Shown in pieces: positions 42,272 to 50,596 of a stretch of DNA of 64,000 nt. A program made the translations under genes and the position numbers. Each line of letters starts with the position of its first letter. Position 1 is the first letter of the stretch. This DNA is from Viridilinea sp964592425. GTDB lineage: Bacteria; Chloroflexota; Chloroflexia; Chloroflexales; Chloroflexaceae. The stretch is taken from positions 62,001 through 126,000 of the forward strand of contig CAZQCG010000001.1 in the NCBI GenBank assembly GCA_964592425.1. The letters are read 5' to 3'. Below the pieces are notes generated by a model that was given only the letters and a program-made list of their open reading frames with translations, was not told the origin of the DNA and searched no databases.

Positions 42272-43570
42272 ATGACGGTAATCAAGAATCTGCGCCTGGG
42301 GCTGATCCATGTGGCTGTAACGATTAGCCTCGTGCCGATCACCGGCGTGCTCAACCGGATTATGATCCACGAGATGGGCCTTATGGCAAGCCTGGTTGCC
42401 AGCCTGATTATTTTGCCGCACTTGCTTGCGCCGCTTCAGCCCTTCCTGGGCCAATATTCCGATCATCACCCCCTGCTGGGCTACCGCCGCACACCCTACA
42501 TCGCCCTTGGCCTGCTTTTCTGCATTGGCGGCGCTATGCTCACCCCTCTGGCGGCCCTGAATCTCGATACTGGTCTCTGGCCGGGGTTGCCCTTTGCGGT
42601 TGGTGCCTTCCTGATCTGGGGGCTTGGCTACAACCTCTCTGTGGTCTCCTATCTCTCCCTGGCCAGCGATCTTTCGAACGATCAGCAGCGCTCACGCACG
42701 ATTGCCGTGATGTGGTTCATGATGATCTGCGCGGTGATCGCCACAGCGATCCTGACCGGGCGCGCCCTGGAAGACTACTCGCCCGAACAGTTGGTGCGCG
42801 TCTTCATCATTGCGGGCGGGATTGCCCTGACGCTCGGCATGATCGGGCTGATTGGCCTGGAGCCGCGCAATGCCGTGGTGGGCGTTCAGGCGCGCCACAG
42901 CGTCAGCGAAGCGGTAGGGGCGGTCGTTGGGCATCCCCAGGCCCAGGCTTTCTTCATCTACCTGACACTCATGCTGGCGGCGATCCTCGGCCAGGATGTG
43001 CTGCTTGAACCGTTTGGGGCCAACGCCTTCGATATGACAGTGCGCCAGACCACCCAGCTCACCGCCTACTGGGGCGGGGCAACCCTGGTCGCCCTGCTGA
43101 TCCAGGGCCTTGTCTTGAGTCGTTTTGTGAGTAAGAAGATCGGCGCAGCCATCGGGGCCGGTGTGGCCGCGACTGGCTTTCTCTTGATCGCGCTGAGTGG
43201 CATGTTACATTTTCAGCCTCTCTTCATCCCCGGCATCCTTGTGCTTGGCTTCGGTACGGGCATTGCCACCACGACCAACCTGGCGCTGATGCTCGATATG
43301 ACCACCCCAACCAACGTGGGCCTGTTTATCGGTGCCTGGGGCGTGGCTGACGCGGCCGCCCGTGGCCTGGGCAACCTGATGGCGGGGGTTGTGCGCGACC
43401 TGGCTGGCTTTGCCCTGGGCAACGTTGTCGCTGGCTATGTCACGGTCTTTCTGCTTGAGGCGCTGATGCTCGCTACGACGCTTGTCCTCCTGCGCCGAAT
43501 TGATGTGAGTACGTTCCGTAGTGAGCAACACAGTATGACCACACTGATCGCAGTTGCAGGTGATGCTTAG
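42272..43570 (+). CDS. PucC/LhaA-type BCD-family transporter
   Basis: A 432-residue twelve-helix membrane protein of the bacteriochlorophyll-delivery (BCD) branch of the major facilitator superfamily. LIHVAVTISLVPITGVLNRIMIHEMG, SDHHPLLGYRRTPYI and DLSNDQQRSRTIAVMWFMMI match the PucC/LhaA pattern. Such proteins assist light-harvesting complex assembly or pigment delivery. Its place between hemY and hemA fits that role. A GGAGG-like site precedes the ATG at 42272. Confidence 0.85.
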   Translation: MTVIKNLRLGLIHVAVTISLVPITGVLNRIMIHEMGLMASLVASLIILPHLLAPLQPFLGQYSDHHPLLGYRRTPYIALGLLFCIGGAMLTPLAALNLDTGLWPGLPFAVGAFLIWGLGYNLSVVSYLSLASDLSNDQQRSRTIAVMWFMMICAVIATAILTGRALEDYSPEQLVRVFIIAGGIALTLGMIGLIGLEPRNAVVGVQARHSVSEAVGAVVGHPQAQAFFIYLTLMLAAILGQDVLLEPFGANAFDMTVRQTTQLTAYWGGATLVALLIQGLVLSRFVSKKIGAAIGAGVAATGFLLIALSGMLHFQPLFIPGILVLGFGTGIATTTNLALMLDMTTPTNVGLFIGAWGVADAAARGLGNLMAGVVRDLAGFALGNVVAGYVTVFLLEALMLATTLVLLRRIDVSTFRSEQHSMTTLIAVAGDA

Positions 43571-43702
43571 ATGGGGGCTGAGGTGGGCAGGTTAGGGCCA
43601 CCCCTTGTGGGCACCTATGGTGGGCTGAGGTAGGCTTTCGGCTTCCGTGTTGCAGGGTATACGTCCGACGCTTTATATAGAAGGCATAAGAGGGGTTTCG
43701 GC

Positions 43703-45013
43703 ATGAAGCTCATTCTCGCTGGGCTCGACCATACCACGGCGCCCGTAGAGATCCGCGAGCGGCTGGCCTTCAGCAGCACGGATATCCCTGCCGCGCTGAA
43801 ACAGCTGACTAGCACGCAGGAAGACCGCCAGGCGCTACTCTCTGAGGCGGCCATTCTTTCGACATGCAATCGTGTTGAAGTCTACGGTGTGGCTCGCGGT
43901 GCCACCACACCGCAAAGTCTGGTGCGCTTCCTGGCCGATTTTCACGGCCTGGATGAGCGCGAATTCGCCCATACGCTCTTCTTTTTTAACGGTCAGGCCG
44001 TGGTACGGCACCTGTGTGCCACGTCGGCCGGGCTGCGTTCGCTGGTGTTGGGTGAGGCCCAGATCCAGGGCCAGGTGCGCCAGTCGCTTGAACAGGCGCA
44101 GGCCGTTGGCGCGCTGGGTCCGGTGCTGCACCGGCTCTTCCAGCATGCCTTGACCGCTGGCAAACGCGTGCGCAGCGAAACGCCGCTGGGCCAGGGCGCG
44201 GCCAGCGTCTCCCAGGCCGGTGTGGAGTTGGCGCGCCACCGCCTGGGTGGCCTCGAGGGGCGCTCAGTGCTGCTGGTTGGTGGCGGTGAGGTGAGTGAGT
44301 TGGCGGCGCAGAATCTGCTGGCCAATGGTGCCGACTCGTTGATGATTGTCAACCGAACTCTGTCACGCGCCCGTGAACTGGCTGAGCGCTTTGGGGCAGC
44401 CCCGCACAGCTTTGAGGATCTGCCAGCCTGTCTGGCCCGCGCCGATATTGTGATCAGTTCAACCGCCGCACCCGTGCCGATTATTTACCGTGAACATATC
44501 GCTGCCGCGCTCACTGCGCGTGAGCAGGCTGTGACAGTTGGCGGTCACGCTGCCCGTCCCGAGATGCTGCTGATCGACCTGGCTGTGCCGCGCGATTTTG
44601 CCGCCGATGTGGCTGACCTGCCTGGGGCCCACCTCGCCACAGTAGACGATCTGCACGAAGTGGTGCGGGCTACCCTCGGCATGCGCGCCGGTGCCGCTAC
44701 TGTCGCCGAGTCAATCGCTGATGAAGAGGTTGCGGCCTTTGAGGTCTGGTACAAGACCCAGGCCGCCGTCCCGGCACTGACCGTTTTGCGTGAACGTGCC
44801 GAGAGCCTGCGTAGCGCCGAGCTTGACCGGGCCATGCGCCGCCTACGCGATCTCTCGCCGGAGGAGCGCAGTGTGGTCGAACACCTGACCCGCAGCCTGG
44901 TCAACAAGATGTTGCACCCGCCGACCCGCTGTTTGCGCGATGCGGCCGCCCGCGGTGATGGCCAGCGCTACGCCGCCCTCTTCGCCGATATGCTGAACCT
45001 CGAGTTGCATTAG
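43703..45013 (+). CDS. hemA: Glutamyl-tRNA reductase
   Basis: A 436-residue enzyme reducing glutamyl-tRNA to glutamate-1-semialdehyde, the first committed step. The nucleophile Cys55 is in LSTCNRVEVYG; LGEAQIQGQVRQSLE and the NADPH fold VLLVGGGEVSELAAQNL follow; the C-terminal dimerisation helix ends VNKMLHPPTRCLRDAA. Length is standard. With HemL (49166) it forms the C5 pathway, as known for phototrophs outside the alphaproteobacteria. It is preceded by a 132-base gap with only a poor promoter candidate. Confidence 0.97.
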   Translation: MKLILAGLDHTTAPVEIRERLAFSSTDIPAALKQLTSTQEDRQALLSEAAILSTCNRVEVYGVARGATTPQSLVRFLADFHGLDEREFAHTLFFFNGQAVVRHLCATSAGLRSLVLGEAQIQGQVRQSLEQAQAVGALGPVLHRLFQHALTAGKRVRSETPLGQGAASVSQAGVELARHRLGGLEGRSVLLVGGGEVSELAAQNLLANGADSLMIVNRTLSRARELAERFGAAPHSFEDLPACLARADIVISSTAAPVPIIYREHIAAALTAREQAVTVGGHAARPEMLLIDLAVPRDFAADVADLPGAHLATVDDLHEVVRATLGMRAGAATVAESIADEEVAAFEVWYKTQAAVPALTVLRERAESLRSAELDRAMRRLRDLSPEERSVVEHLTRSLVNKMLHPPTRCLRDAAARGDGQRYAALFADMLNLELH

Positions 45014-45114
45014 GTGCATGAGATGGTGAGGGAATCCGCTTCGCTCGCCATCATCCCTACAATCCAGCAGCGCCTGGGGCTTGTGCTCCACGCAAGGTAG
45101 TTGCACGCTAACGC

Positions 45115-45120
45115 TATAAT
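45115..45120 (+). promoter_or_regulatory. -10 box before hemC
   Basis: Perfect TATAAT 35 bases before the hemC ATG, without a clear -35 box at 16-18 bases. A partial GTAGT-N11-GCTAT repeat (45097-45117) overlaps it. Confidence 0.45.
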
Positions 45121-45154
45121 ATGTAAAATCACGAGACTAAGAATGGGAGCTACT

Positions 45155-46153
45155 ATGCCCAGGGTGATCCTTGGCACACGGGGCAGCAAACTTGCCCTGG
45201 CCCAGTCCGAGATGATCGCAGCTCACTTGCGCACACTGCATACCGATCTGACGGTCGAGTTGCGCGTGATCAGTACCAGGGGCGACCGCGTGCTTGACGT
45301 GGCCCTCTCCGCCGTTGGTGATAAGGGCCTCTTTGTCAAAGAGCTCGAGCAGGCGCTGCTTGAACATGAGGTCGATCTCTGTGTCCATAGCTGCAAGGAT
45401 CTGCCCTCACAGCTCCCTGACGGTCTGACCCTGGCTGCGTTCCCGCAGCGGGTTGATCCGCGTGATGTGCTGGTGTTGCCCCAGGCGGCTCTTGCCAGTG
45501 ACCAGAAGGGGGCCATGCCCCAGGGGTCGCTCAATGTACTGCCGAATGGTGCAGTGGTAGGCACGAGCAGCCTACGCCGCGCCTGCCAGCTACGTGCGCT
45601 GCGGCCCGACCTTGAGCTGCGTGATGTGCGCGGCAATGTGGATACCCGCCTGCGCAAGCTGGCCGAGGGCCAGTACGCTGCACTGGTGCTGGCCGGGGCT
45701 GGCCTGGGACGCCTGGGACTGCTGCGCCCCGATGGGAGTCTGAGCAGCGATGGGGTCGATTTCGTGGCCTACCCGCTTGAGCCGACCGTGATGCTGCCGG
45801 CTGTGGCGCAGGGCACCCTGGCGATTGAATGTCGCGCTGATGATGCCGCAACCCTGGCCCTGCTGGCCCCCCTCGATCACCCGGCCTCGCGGGCGGCGGC
45901 CCTGGCCGAACGAGCCTGCCTGCGCCGTCTCGAAGGCGGCTGCCAGGTGCCCATCGCTGCTTATGCCACCCTGAGCGATGCGACCTTGCAGATCGTTGGC
46001 CTGGTCGGCAGCCTTGATGGAACGACCCTGGTACGCGCCGAGCAGGCCGGAGCGGTCGCAGCGGCAGAGGCGTTGGGTACAGCACTGGCTGAGGCGTTGA
46101 TTGCTCGCGGTGCGGGCGCCATTCTCGCTGAGTTGGCGAGTCTCGAACGATGA
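45155..46153 (+). CDS. hemC: Porphobilinogen deaminase (hydroxymethylbilane synthase)
   Basis: A 332-residue enzyme that joins four porphobilinogens into hydroxymethylbilane. VILGTRGSKLALAQSEM, FVKELEQALLEHEVDLCVHSCKDLPSQLPDGL and the cofactor-cysteine site RLEGGCQVPIAAYA are all intact. ATG at 45155 follows GGGAG by five bases; an in-frame ATG at 45143 is the alternative. The stop overlaps hemD by four bases (ATGA). A middle loop of about 15 residues (VLPQAALASDQKGAMPQGS) is longer than in the E. coli enzyme. Confidence 0.96.
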   Translation: MPRVILGTRGSKLALAQSEMIAAHLRTLHTDLTVELRVISTRGDRVLDVALSAVGDKGLFVKELEQALLEHEVDLCVHSCKDLPSQLPDGLTLAAFPQRVDPRDVLVLPQAALASDQKGAMPQGSLNVLPNGAVVGTSSLRRACQLRALRPDLELRDVRGNVDTRLRKLAEGQYAALVLAGAGLGRLGLLRPDGSLSSDGVDFVAYPLEPTVMLPAVAQGTLAIECRADDAATLALLAPLDHPASRAAALAERACLRRLEGGCQVPIAAYATLSDATLQIVGLVGSLDGTTLVRAEQAGAVAAAEALGTALAEALIARGAGAILAELASLER

Positions 46154-46944
46154 GCAGTAGCGAGCTTCTCCCTCTTGCTGGCCTGCGTGTCCTGATCACC
46201 CGCGCCGAGGGTCGCGCCGATAAGCTGGCGACGCGCCTGCAGGCCCTTGGCGCGGAGCCTGTGTTGCAACCCACGATTGCCCATGTGCCCCCGGACGACC
46301 CTGCACCCCTCGCGGCGGCCCTCGCACGGCTGGAAGCGGGCCTCTATGAGTGGTTGCTGCTCACCAGTATCACCACTGTCGAGGTCGTGGCACACGGCCT
46401 GGCCGGGCGTAAGCTGGGTGAGCGCGTCTCGTTGAAGATCGCTGCCGTCGGCCCGGCCACGGCGGCGGCCTGTCGGAGCTTGCTGGGGGTCGAACCAGCG
46501 GCAATGCCGGAGCGCTATCTGGGAGCCAACCTCACTGCGGTGCTGGGCGACCCGGCGGGCCGGCGGGTCTTGTTGCCAAACGCCGACCTGGCTGGCCCCA
46601 ATCTGGAGCAGAGTCTGCGTGAGGCCGGGGCCCTGGTTGAGCGGGTGATCGCCTATCGCACCGTACCCGCACCTGGGGGGGCTGACCTGGCCGCCCGGAT
46701 GGCCGCAGGGGCAATTGATGCCATCCTCTTCACCAGCGGCTCTACGGCCCGCTTCTTTGTCGCCCAGGTTGGCCCGGAGGGCGTTGCAGCGGCCCAACGC
46801 ACAACCATTGCCTGCATCGGCCCGGCCACCGCCGAGGTCTGCCATGAGCTTGGCCTCACCCCCCTTGTGGTCGCTGAGGTCTTCACCGAAGCGGGCCTGC
46901 TTGAGGCCCTGGTTGCCTTTTATACAAGCCGGAGCCTGCCTTGA
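46150..46944 (+). CDS. hemD: Uroporphyrinogen-III synthase
   Basis: A 264-residue HemD, cyclising hydroxymethylbilane with inversion of ring D. The family is poorly conserved; GLRVLITRAEGRADKLATRLQALGA, YEWLLLTSITTVEVVA, VIAYRTVPAPG and AILFTSGSTARFF with IACIGPATAEVCHELGL make the assignment. Four-base overlap with hemC indicates translational coupling. Confidence 0.93.
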   Translation: MSSSELLPLAGLRVLITRAEGRADKLATRLQALGAEPVLQPTIAHVPPDDPAPLAAALARLEAGLYEWLLLTSITTVEVVAHGLAGRKLGERVSLKIAAVGPATAAACRSLLGVEPAAMPERYLGANLTAVLGDPAGRRVLLPNADLAGPNLEQSLREAGALVERVIAYRTVPAPGGADLAARMAAGAIDAILFTSGSTARFFVAQVGPEGVAAAQRTTIACIGPATAEVCHELGLTPLVVAEVFTEAGLLEALVAFYTSRSLP

Positions 46945-46958
46945 TGGCAGGCCGCCGA

Positions 46959-46982
46959 CCCCTAGAGCGCTTCGCGCTGGGG
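46959..46982 (+). repeat. Hairpin between hemD and hemB
   Basis: CCCC and AGCGC arms pair with GCGCT and GGGG around a TTC loop, with a three-base bulge on the left side. Possible mRNA-processing or attenuation structure. Confidence 0.45.
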
Positions 46983-47086
46983 ATGCCGGTTAGGGGATGG
47001 GGGTTGCCGCGTCTGAACGCCATCCACGATGCGCAGGCCGGCTCAACCTTTCTGAAAACCACTGTAGTTGTTGTGAGGAGACCCCG

Positions 47087-48097
47087 ATGAGCTTTCCGCA
47101 TGTTCGCCCCCGCCGCTTGCGGCGTCTGCCGGCCCTGCGGCACATGGTGCGTGAGACGAATCTGCGGCCCGATCAGTTGATCGCGCCACTCTTCGTGCGC
47201 CATGGTACCGGCGTGGTGCGCCCGATCACCTCGATGCCCGGCTATGCCCAGCTTTCGGTCGATATGGCCGTGCGTGAGGCTGAAACCCTGGCTGAGCTTG
47301 GCATTCCCGCTGTGCTGCTCTTCGGTATTCCAGCCCATAAAGACCAGCTGGGCAGCGAGAATTTTGATCCGGACGGGATTGTGCCCCAGGCAGCCTTTGC
47401 GATCAAGCGTGCCGTGCCCGAAATGCTGGTCATCTCGGATATGTGCTGCTGTGAGTATACCGACCACGGCCACTGTGGGGTGATCAACGCCCCCGAGGCC
47501 CCCGGCTATGATGCCCGCCTCGGCGAGGGCTACCTGCTCAACGATCCAACCCTGGAGATCCTGGCCCGCGCCTCGGTGGTGCATGCCCAGGCCGGGGCCG
47601 ATATTATCGCCCCTTCCGGGATGATCGACGGCATGGTGAGTACCATCCGCGCCGCCCTCGACCAAGCCGACCTGGCCCATACCGCGATTATGAGTTATGC
47701 GGCCAAGTATGCCTCAGCCTTCTACGGCCCCTTCCGCGATGCCGCTGAGAGCCCGCCCGGATTCGGCGACCGTAGCCAGTATCAGATGGATCCGGGCAAT
47801 GCCCGCGAAGCCCTGCGTGAGGTTAGCCTTGATGTGGCCGAGGGTGCCGACCTGCTGATGGTCAAACCGGCCCTGGCCTACCTCGATATTATTCGTCAGG
47901 TCAAAGATCGCTTCGACCTGCCCCTGGCGGCCTATCAGGTAAGTGGTGAGTACAGTATGATCAAGGCTGCCGCTGAGCGCGGCTGGATCGATGAGCCCCG
48001 CGCCGCCCTTGAGAGCCTGACCAGCATCGCTCGGGCCGGTGCCGATATGATCATTACCTACTGGGCAAAAGATGCAGTACGCTGGCTACGCCAGTAA
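47087..48097 (+). CDS. hemB: Delta-aminolaevulinic acid dehydratase (porphobilinogen synthase)
   Basis: A 336-residue HemB that condenses two aminolaevulinates to porphobilinogen. The metal site DMCCCEYTDHGHCG has three cysteines in the zinc-type spacing; the second catalytic lysine is in LMVKPALAYLDIIRQVK, and AYQVSGEYSMIKAA is present. GAGGAG lies before the ATG at 47087. It lies 142 bases after hemD and 11 before hemE. Confidence 0.97.
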   Translation: MSFPHVRPRRLRRLPALRHMVRETNLRPDQLIAPLFVRHGTGVVRPITSMPGYAQLSVDMAVREAETLAELGIPAVLLFGIPAHKDQLGSENFDPDGIVPQAAFAIKRAVPEMLVISDMCCCEYTDHGHCGVINAPEAPGYDARLGEGYLLNDPTLEILARASVVHAQAGADIIAPSGMIDGMVSTIRAALDQADLAHTAIMSYAAKYASAFYGPFRDAAESPPGFGDRSQYQMDPGNAREALREVSLDVAEGADLLMVKPALAYLDIIRQVKDRFDLPLAAYQVSGEYSMIKAAAERGWIDEPRAALESLTSIARAGADMIITYWAKDAVRWLRQ

Positions 48098-48108
48098 GGG
48101 AGATCGTG

Positions 48109-49149
48109 ATGATGAAGCGCATGCTGGCGGCATGTCGCCGTGAGCCGACTGACCGTACCCCCATCTGGTTGATGCGTCAGGCCGGACGTTATATGTCGGT
48201 CTATCGGGCTGTGCGTGAGCGCCACGGCTTTTTGCAGATGGTCAAATTGCCTGAGGTGGCCGCCGAAGTGACCCTGCAACCAATCGAGGCTTTCGGGATG
48301 GATGCGGCAATCATCTTTGCCGACATTCTGCCGCCTCTGGAAGGCCTTGGGATTGATTTGACCTTTGAGAAGGGTGAAGGCCCGGTCATCCACAACCCTA
48401 TTCGCAGTTCCGCCGATATCGCCGCCCTGCGCCCCTATGACCCTGAAGAGACTTCCGGCTATACGCTGGAGGCCTTGCGCCTGGTGCGGGCAGCCCTGCC
48501 GCCAACAACCACCCTGATCGGCTTTAGTGGCGCACCCTTTACGCTGGCCAGTTATGCGCTTGAAGGTGGCGGCAGCCGCGACTATCGGCGCACCAAGGCC
48601 TTGATGTACAGCGACCCGGCCAGTTGGCAGGCCCTGATGGATCGCCTGACCGACATGGTCAGTAGCTACCTGGTGGCCCAGGTCAAGGCTGGCGCTGAGG
48701 TGGTACAGATCTTCGACTCGTGGGCCGGGGCCCTGGCCCCGGACGATTTCGCCGAGTATGTGCTGCCTTTTGTCCAGCGGGCGATCAGCCAGTTCCGCGC
48801 TGCTTTTGCTGGCCAACCCACCCCCCCGGTAATCTTTTTTGGAACCGACATGAATGGGATGTTGCCGCTGCTGAGTCAGACGGGTGCCGACGTGCTCGGG
48901 CTCGACTGGCGTATTCGCCTCGCCGATGGCTGGGCTCAGTATGGCGACGGCGTGGCCGTGCAGGGTAACCTCGATCCGCTCACTCTCCATGGCCCCTGGC
49001 CTGAGGTTGAGCGACGCGCACAGGCAATTCTCGAGCAGGCCGCCGGTCGCCCCGGGCATATCTTCAACGTCGGGCATGGCATTGTCACCGAGACCCCCGA
49101 AGAGAATGTCCGCCGCTTGGTCGAGTTCGTGCAGGGCTATGGCCAGTAG
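48109..49149 (+). CDS. hemE: Uroporphyrinogen decarboxylase
   Basis: A 346-residue enzyme that decarboxylates uroporphyrinogen III to coproporphyrinogen III. RTPIWLMRQAGRYMSVYR, IFADILPPLEGLGIDLTFEKGEGP-type core and GAPFTLASY are typical, with FNVGHGIVTETPEENV near the C-terminus. AAGGGAG is six bases before the ATG at 48109; GTG 48106 and ATG 48112 are adjacent alternatives. Confidence 0.97.
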   Translation: MMKRMLAACRREPTDRTPIWLMRQAGRYMSVYRAVRERHGFLQMVKLPEVAAEVTLQPIEAFGMDAAIIFADILPPLEGLGIDLTFEKGEGPVIHNPIRSSADIAALRPYDPEETSGYTLEALRLVRAALPPTTTLIGFSGAPFTLASYALEGGGSRDYRRTKALMYSDPASWQALMDRLTDMVSSYLVAQVKAGAEVVQIFDSWAGALAPDDFAEYVLPFVQRAISQFRAAFAGQPTPPVIFFGTDMNGMLPLLSQTGADVLGLDWRIRLADGWAQYGDGVAVQGNLDPLTLHGPWPEVERRAQAILEQAAGRPGHIFNVGHGIVTETPEENVRRLVEFVQGYGQ

Positions 49150-49165
49150 TCAAGGAGATACGCTC

Positions 49166-50473
49166 TTGGAACGCTACCAGCGCTCGCAGGAACTGTTTGC
49201 CGCAGCGCAGCAGGTCATCCCCGGTGGAGTCAACTCGCCGGTGCGCGCCTTTCGCGGTGTGGGCGGTACGCCGATCTTCTTTGCCCGTGGTGAGGGCTCA
49301 CGCCTGATCGACGTGGATGGAAACAGCTACCTCGATTATGTGCTCTCATGGGGGCCGCTGCTACTCGGCCATGCCCACCCGGCAGTCGTTGCGGCGATAA
49401 CGGCCCAGGCGGCGCTCGGCACCAGCTTTGGGGCGCCGACCGAGCAGGAGACGGAGCTGGCCGAAGCGGTGCGCGTCCTTATGCCGGGTCTTGATCAGGT
49501 GCGCTTCGTCAATTCAGGCACCGAGGCGACGATGAGCGCTCTGCGTCTGGCCCGTGCCTATACCGGGCGGGAGAAGATCCTCAAGTTCACGGGCTGCTAC
49601 CATGGCCACGCCGATATGCTGCTGGTGCAGGCTGGCTCAGGCGTGGCTACGCTCGGCCTGCCCGATAGCCCCGGTGTCACGGCAGGCGCTGCCGCCGGTA
49701 CACTCACCGCCGAGTATAACGACCTTGAGGCAGCCCAGGCGATCTTTGCCGCCCACGGTGAGCAGATTGCAGCGATCATCGTCGAGCCGATTGCGGCCAA
49801 TATGGGCTTTGTGCTGCCTGAGCCGGGCTACCTCCAGGCCCTGATCGATCTGGCCCATGCCCACGGGGCCTTGCTCATCCTTGATGAGGTGATGACCGGC
49901 TTCCGGGTCGCTCCGGGCGGTGCCCAGGGGCTCTGGGGCCTCCAGCCCGACCTGACCTGTCTGGGCAAGGTGATCGGGGGGGGCCTGCCTGTGGGGGCCT
50001 ATGCCGGGCGCCGTGAGATTATGCAACTGGTTGCCCCCGCTGGCCCGATGTACCAGGCTGGCACCCTTTCGGGCAACCCGCTGGCCATGGCTGCTGGCCT
50101 GGCGATGCTAGGCACCGCCTTTGCTGGCCAGCCTGGGGCGACGCCCTTTGATCATGCGGCTGGCCTGGCGGAAACCCTGGCGGCTGGCCTGCGCAGCCTC
50201 GGCGCAGAGCTGGACATTCCGCTGCAGGTCGGTCAGGTCGGCACTATGTTCGGCTGCTACTTCCTCAAACAGCCGGGCGTCACAGTAAATAGCTGGGCCA
50301 GGGCGAAGGAACTGGTTGACCCGGCACGCTATGCCCGCTTCTTCTGGGCTATGTGTGAGCGCGGCGTCTATCTGGCCCCTTCGCAGTATGAGGCTGGCTT
50401 CCTCAGTGCCGCCCATACCAGCGAGGATGTTGCCTGTACCCTTGAAGCAGCCCGCGAGGCCTTGCAGGCGTAA
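49166..50473 (+). CDS. hemL: Glutamate-1-semialdehyde 2,1-aminomutase
   Basis: A 435-residue PLP enzyme forming 5-aminolaevulinate. FVNSGTEATMSALRLARA binds the cofactor phosphate, LILDEVMTGFRV holds the PLP aspartate, and Lys268 (CLGKVIGGGLPVGAYAG) forms the Schiff base. A TTG start at 49166 is preferred: AGGAG lies eight bases upstream and the protein then begins at the family's usual place (ERYQRSQELFAAAQQVIPGGVNSPVR). An ATG at 49139 would overlap hemE by 11 bases and lacks a ribosome site. Confidence 0.95.
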   Translation: MERYQRSQELFAAAQQVIPGGVNSPVRAFRGVGGTPIFFARGEGSRLIDVDGNSYLDYVLSWGPLLLGHAHPAVVAAITAQAALGTSFGAPTEQETELAEAVRVLMPGLDQVRFVNSGTEATMSALRLARAYTGREKILKFTGCYHGHADMLLVQAGSGVATLGLPDSPGVTAGAAAGTLTAEYNDLEAAQAIFAAHGEQIAAIIVEPIAANMGFVLPEPGYLQALIDLAHAHGALLILDEVMTGFRVAPGGAQGLWGLQPDLTCLGKVIGGGLPVGAYAGRREIMQLVAPAGPMYQAGTLSGNPLAMAAGLAMLGTAFAGQPGATPFDHAAGLAETLAAGLRSLGAELDIPLQVGQVGTMFGCYFLKQPGVTVNSWARAKELVDPARYARFFWAMCERGVYLAPSQYEAGFLSAAHTSEDVACTLEAAREALQA

Positions 50474-50530
50474 GGCTGGCTTTTGGTCGCCTTTTGCAGC
50501 ATCAAGACACAGACTCGCAAACCTCTGGTC

Positions 50531-50566
50531 ACCCCTCTCCCACTTTGCCGGAAAGGGGTAGGGGGT
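50531..50566. repeat. Imperfect inverted repeat after hemL
   Basis: ACCCCT with a G-rich partner, two mismatches, then CCC:GGG closing a loop of about 14 bases; TTTATTTT follows. It may be a weak terminator of the hem genes. Confidence 0.45.
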
Positions 50567-50596
50567 GGGGTTTATTTTAGATCGTGAAACGTAGTT

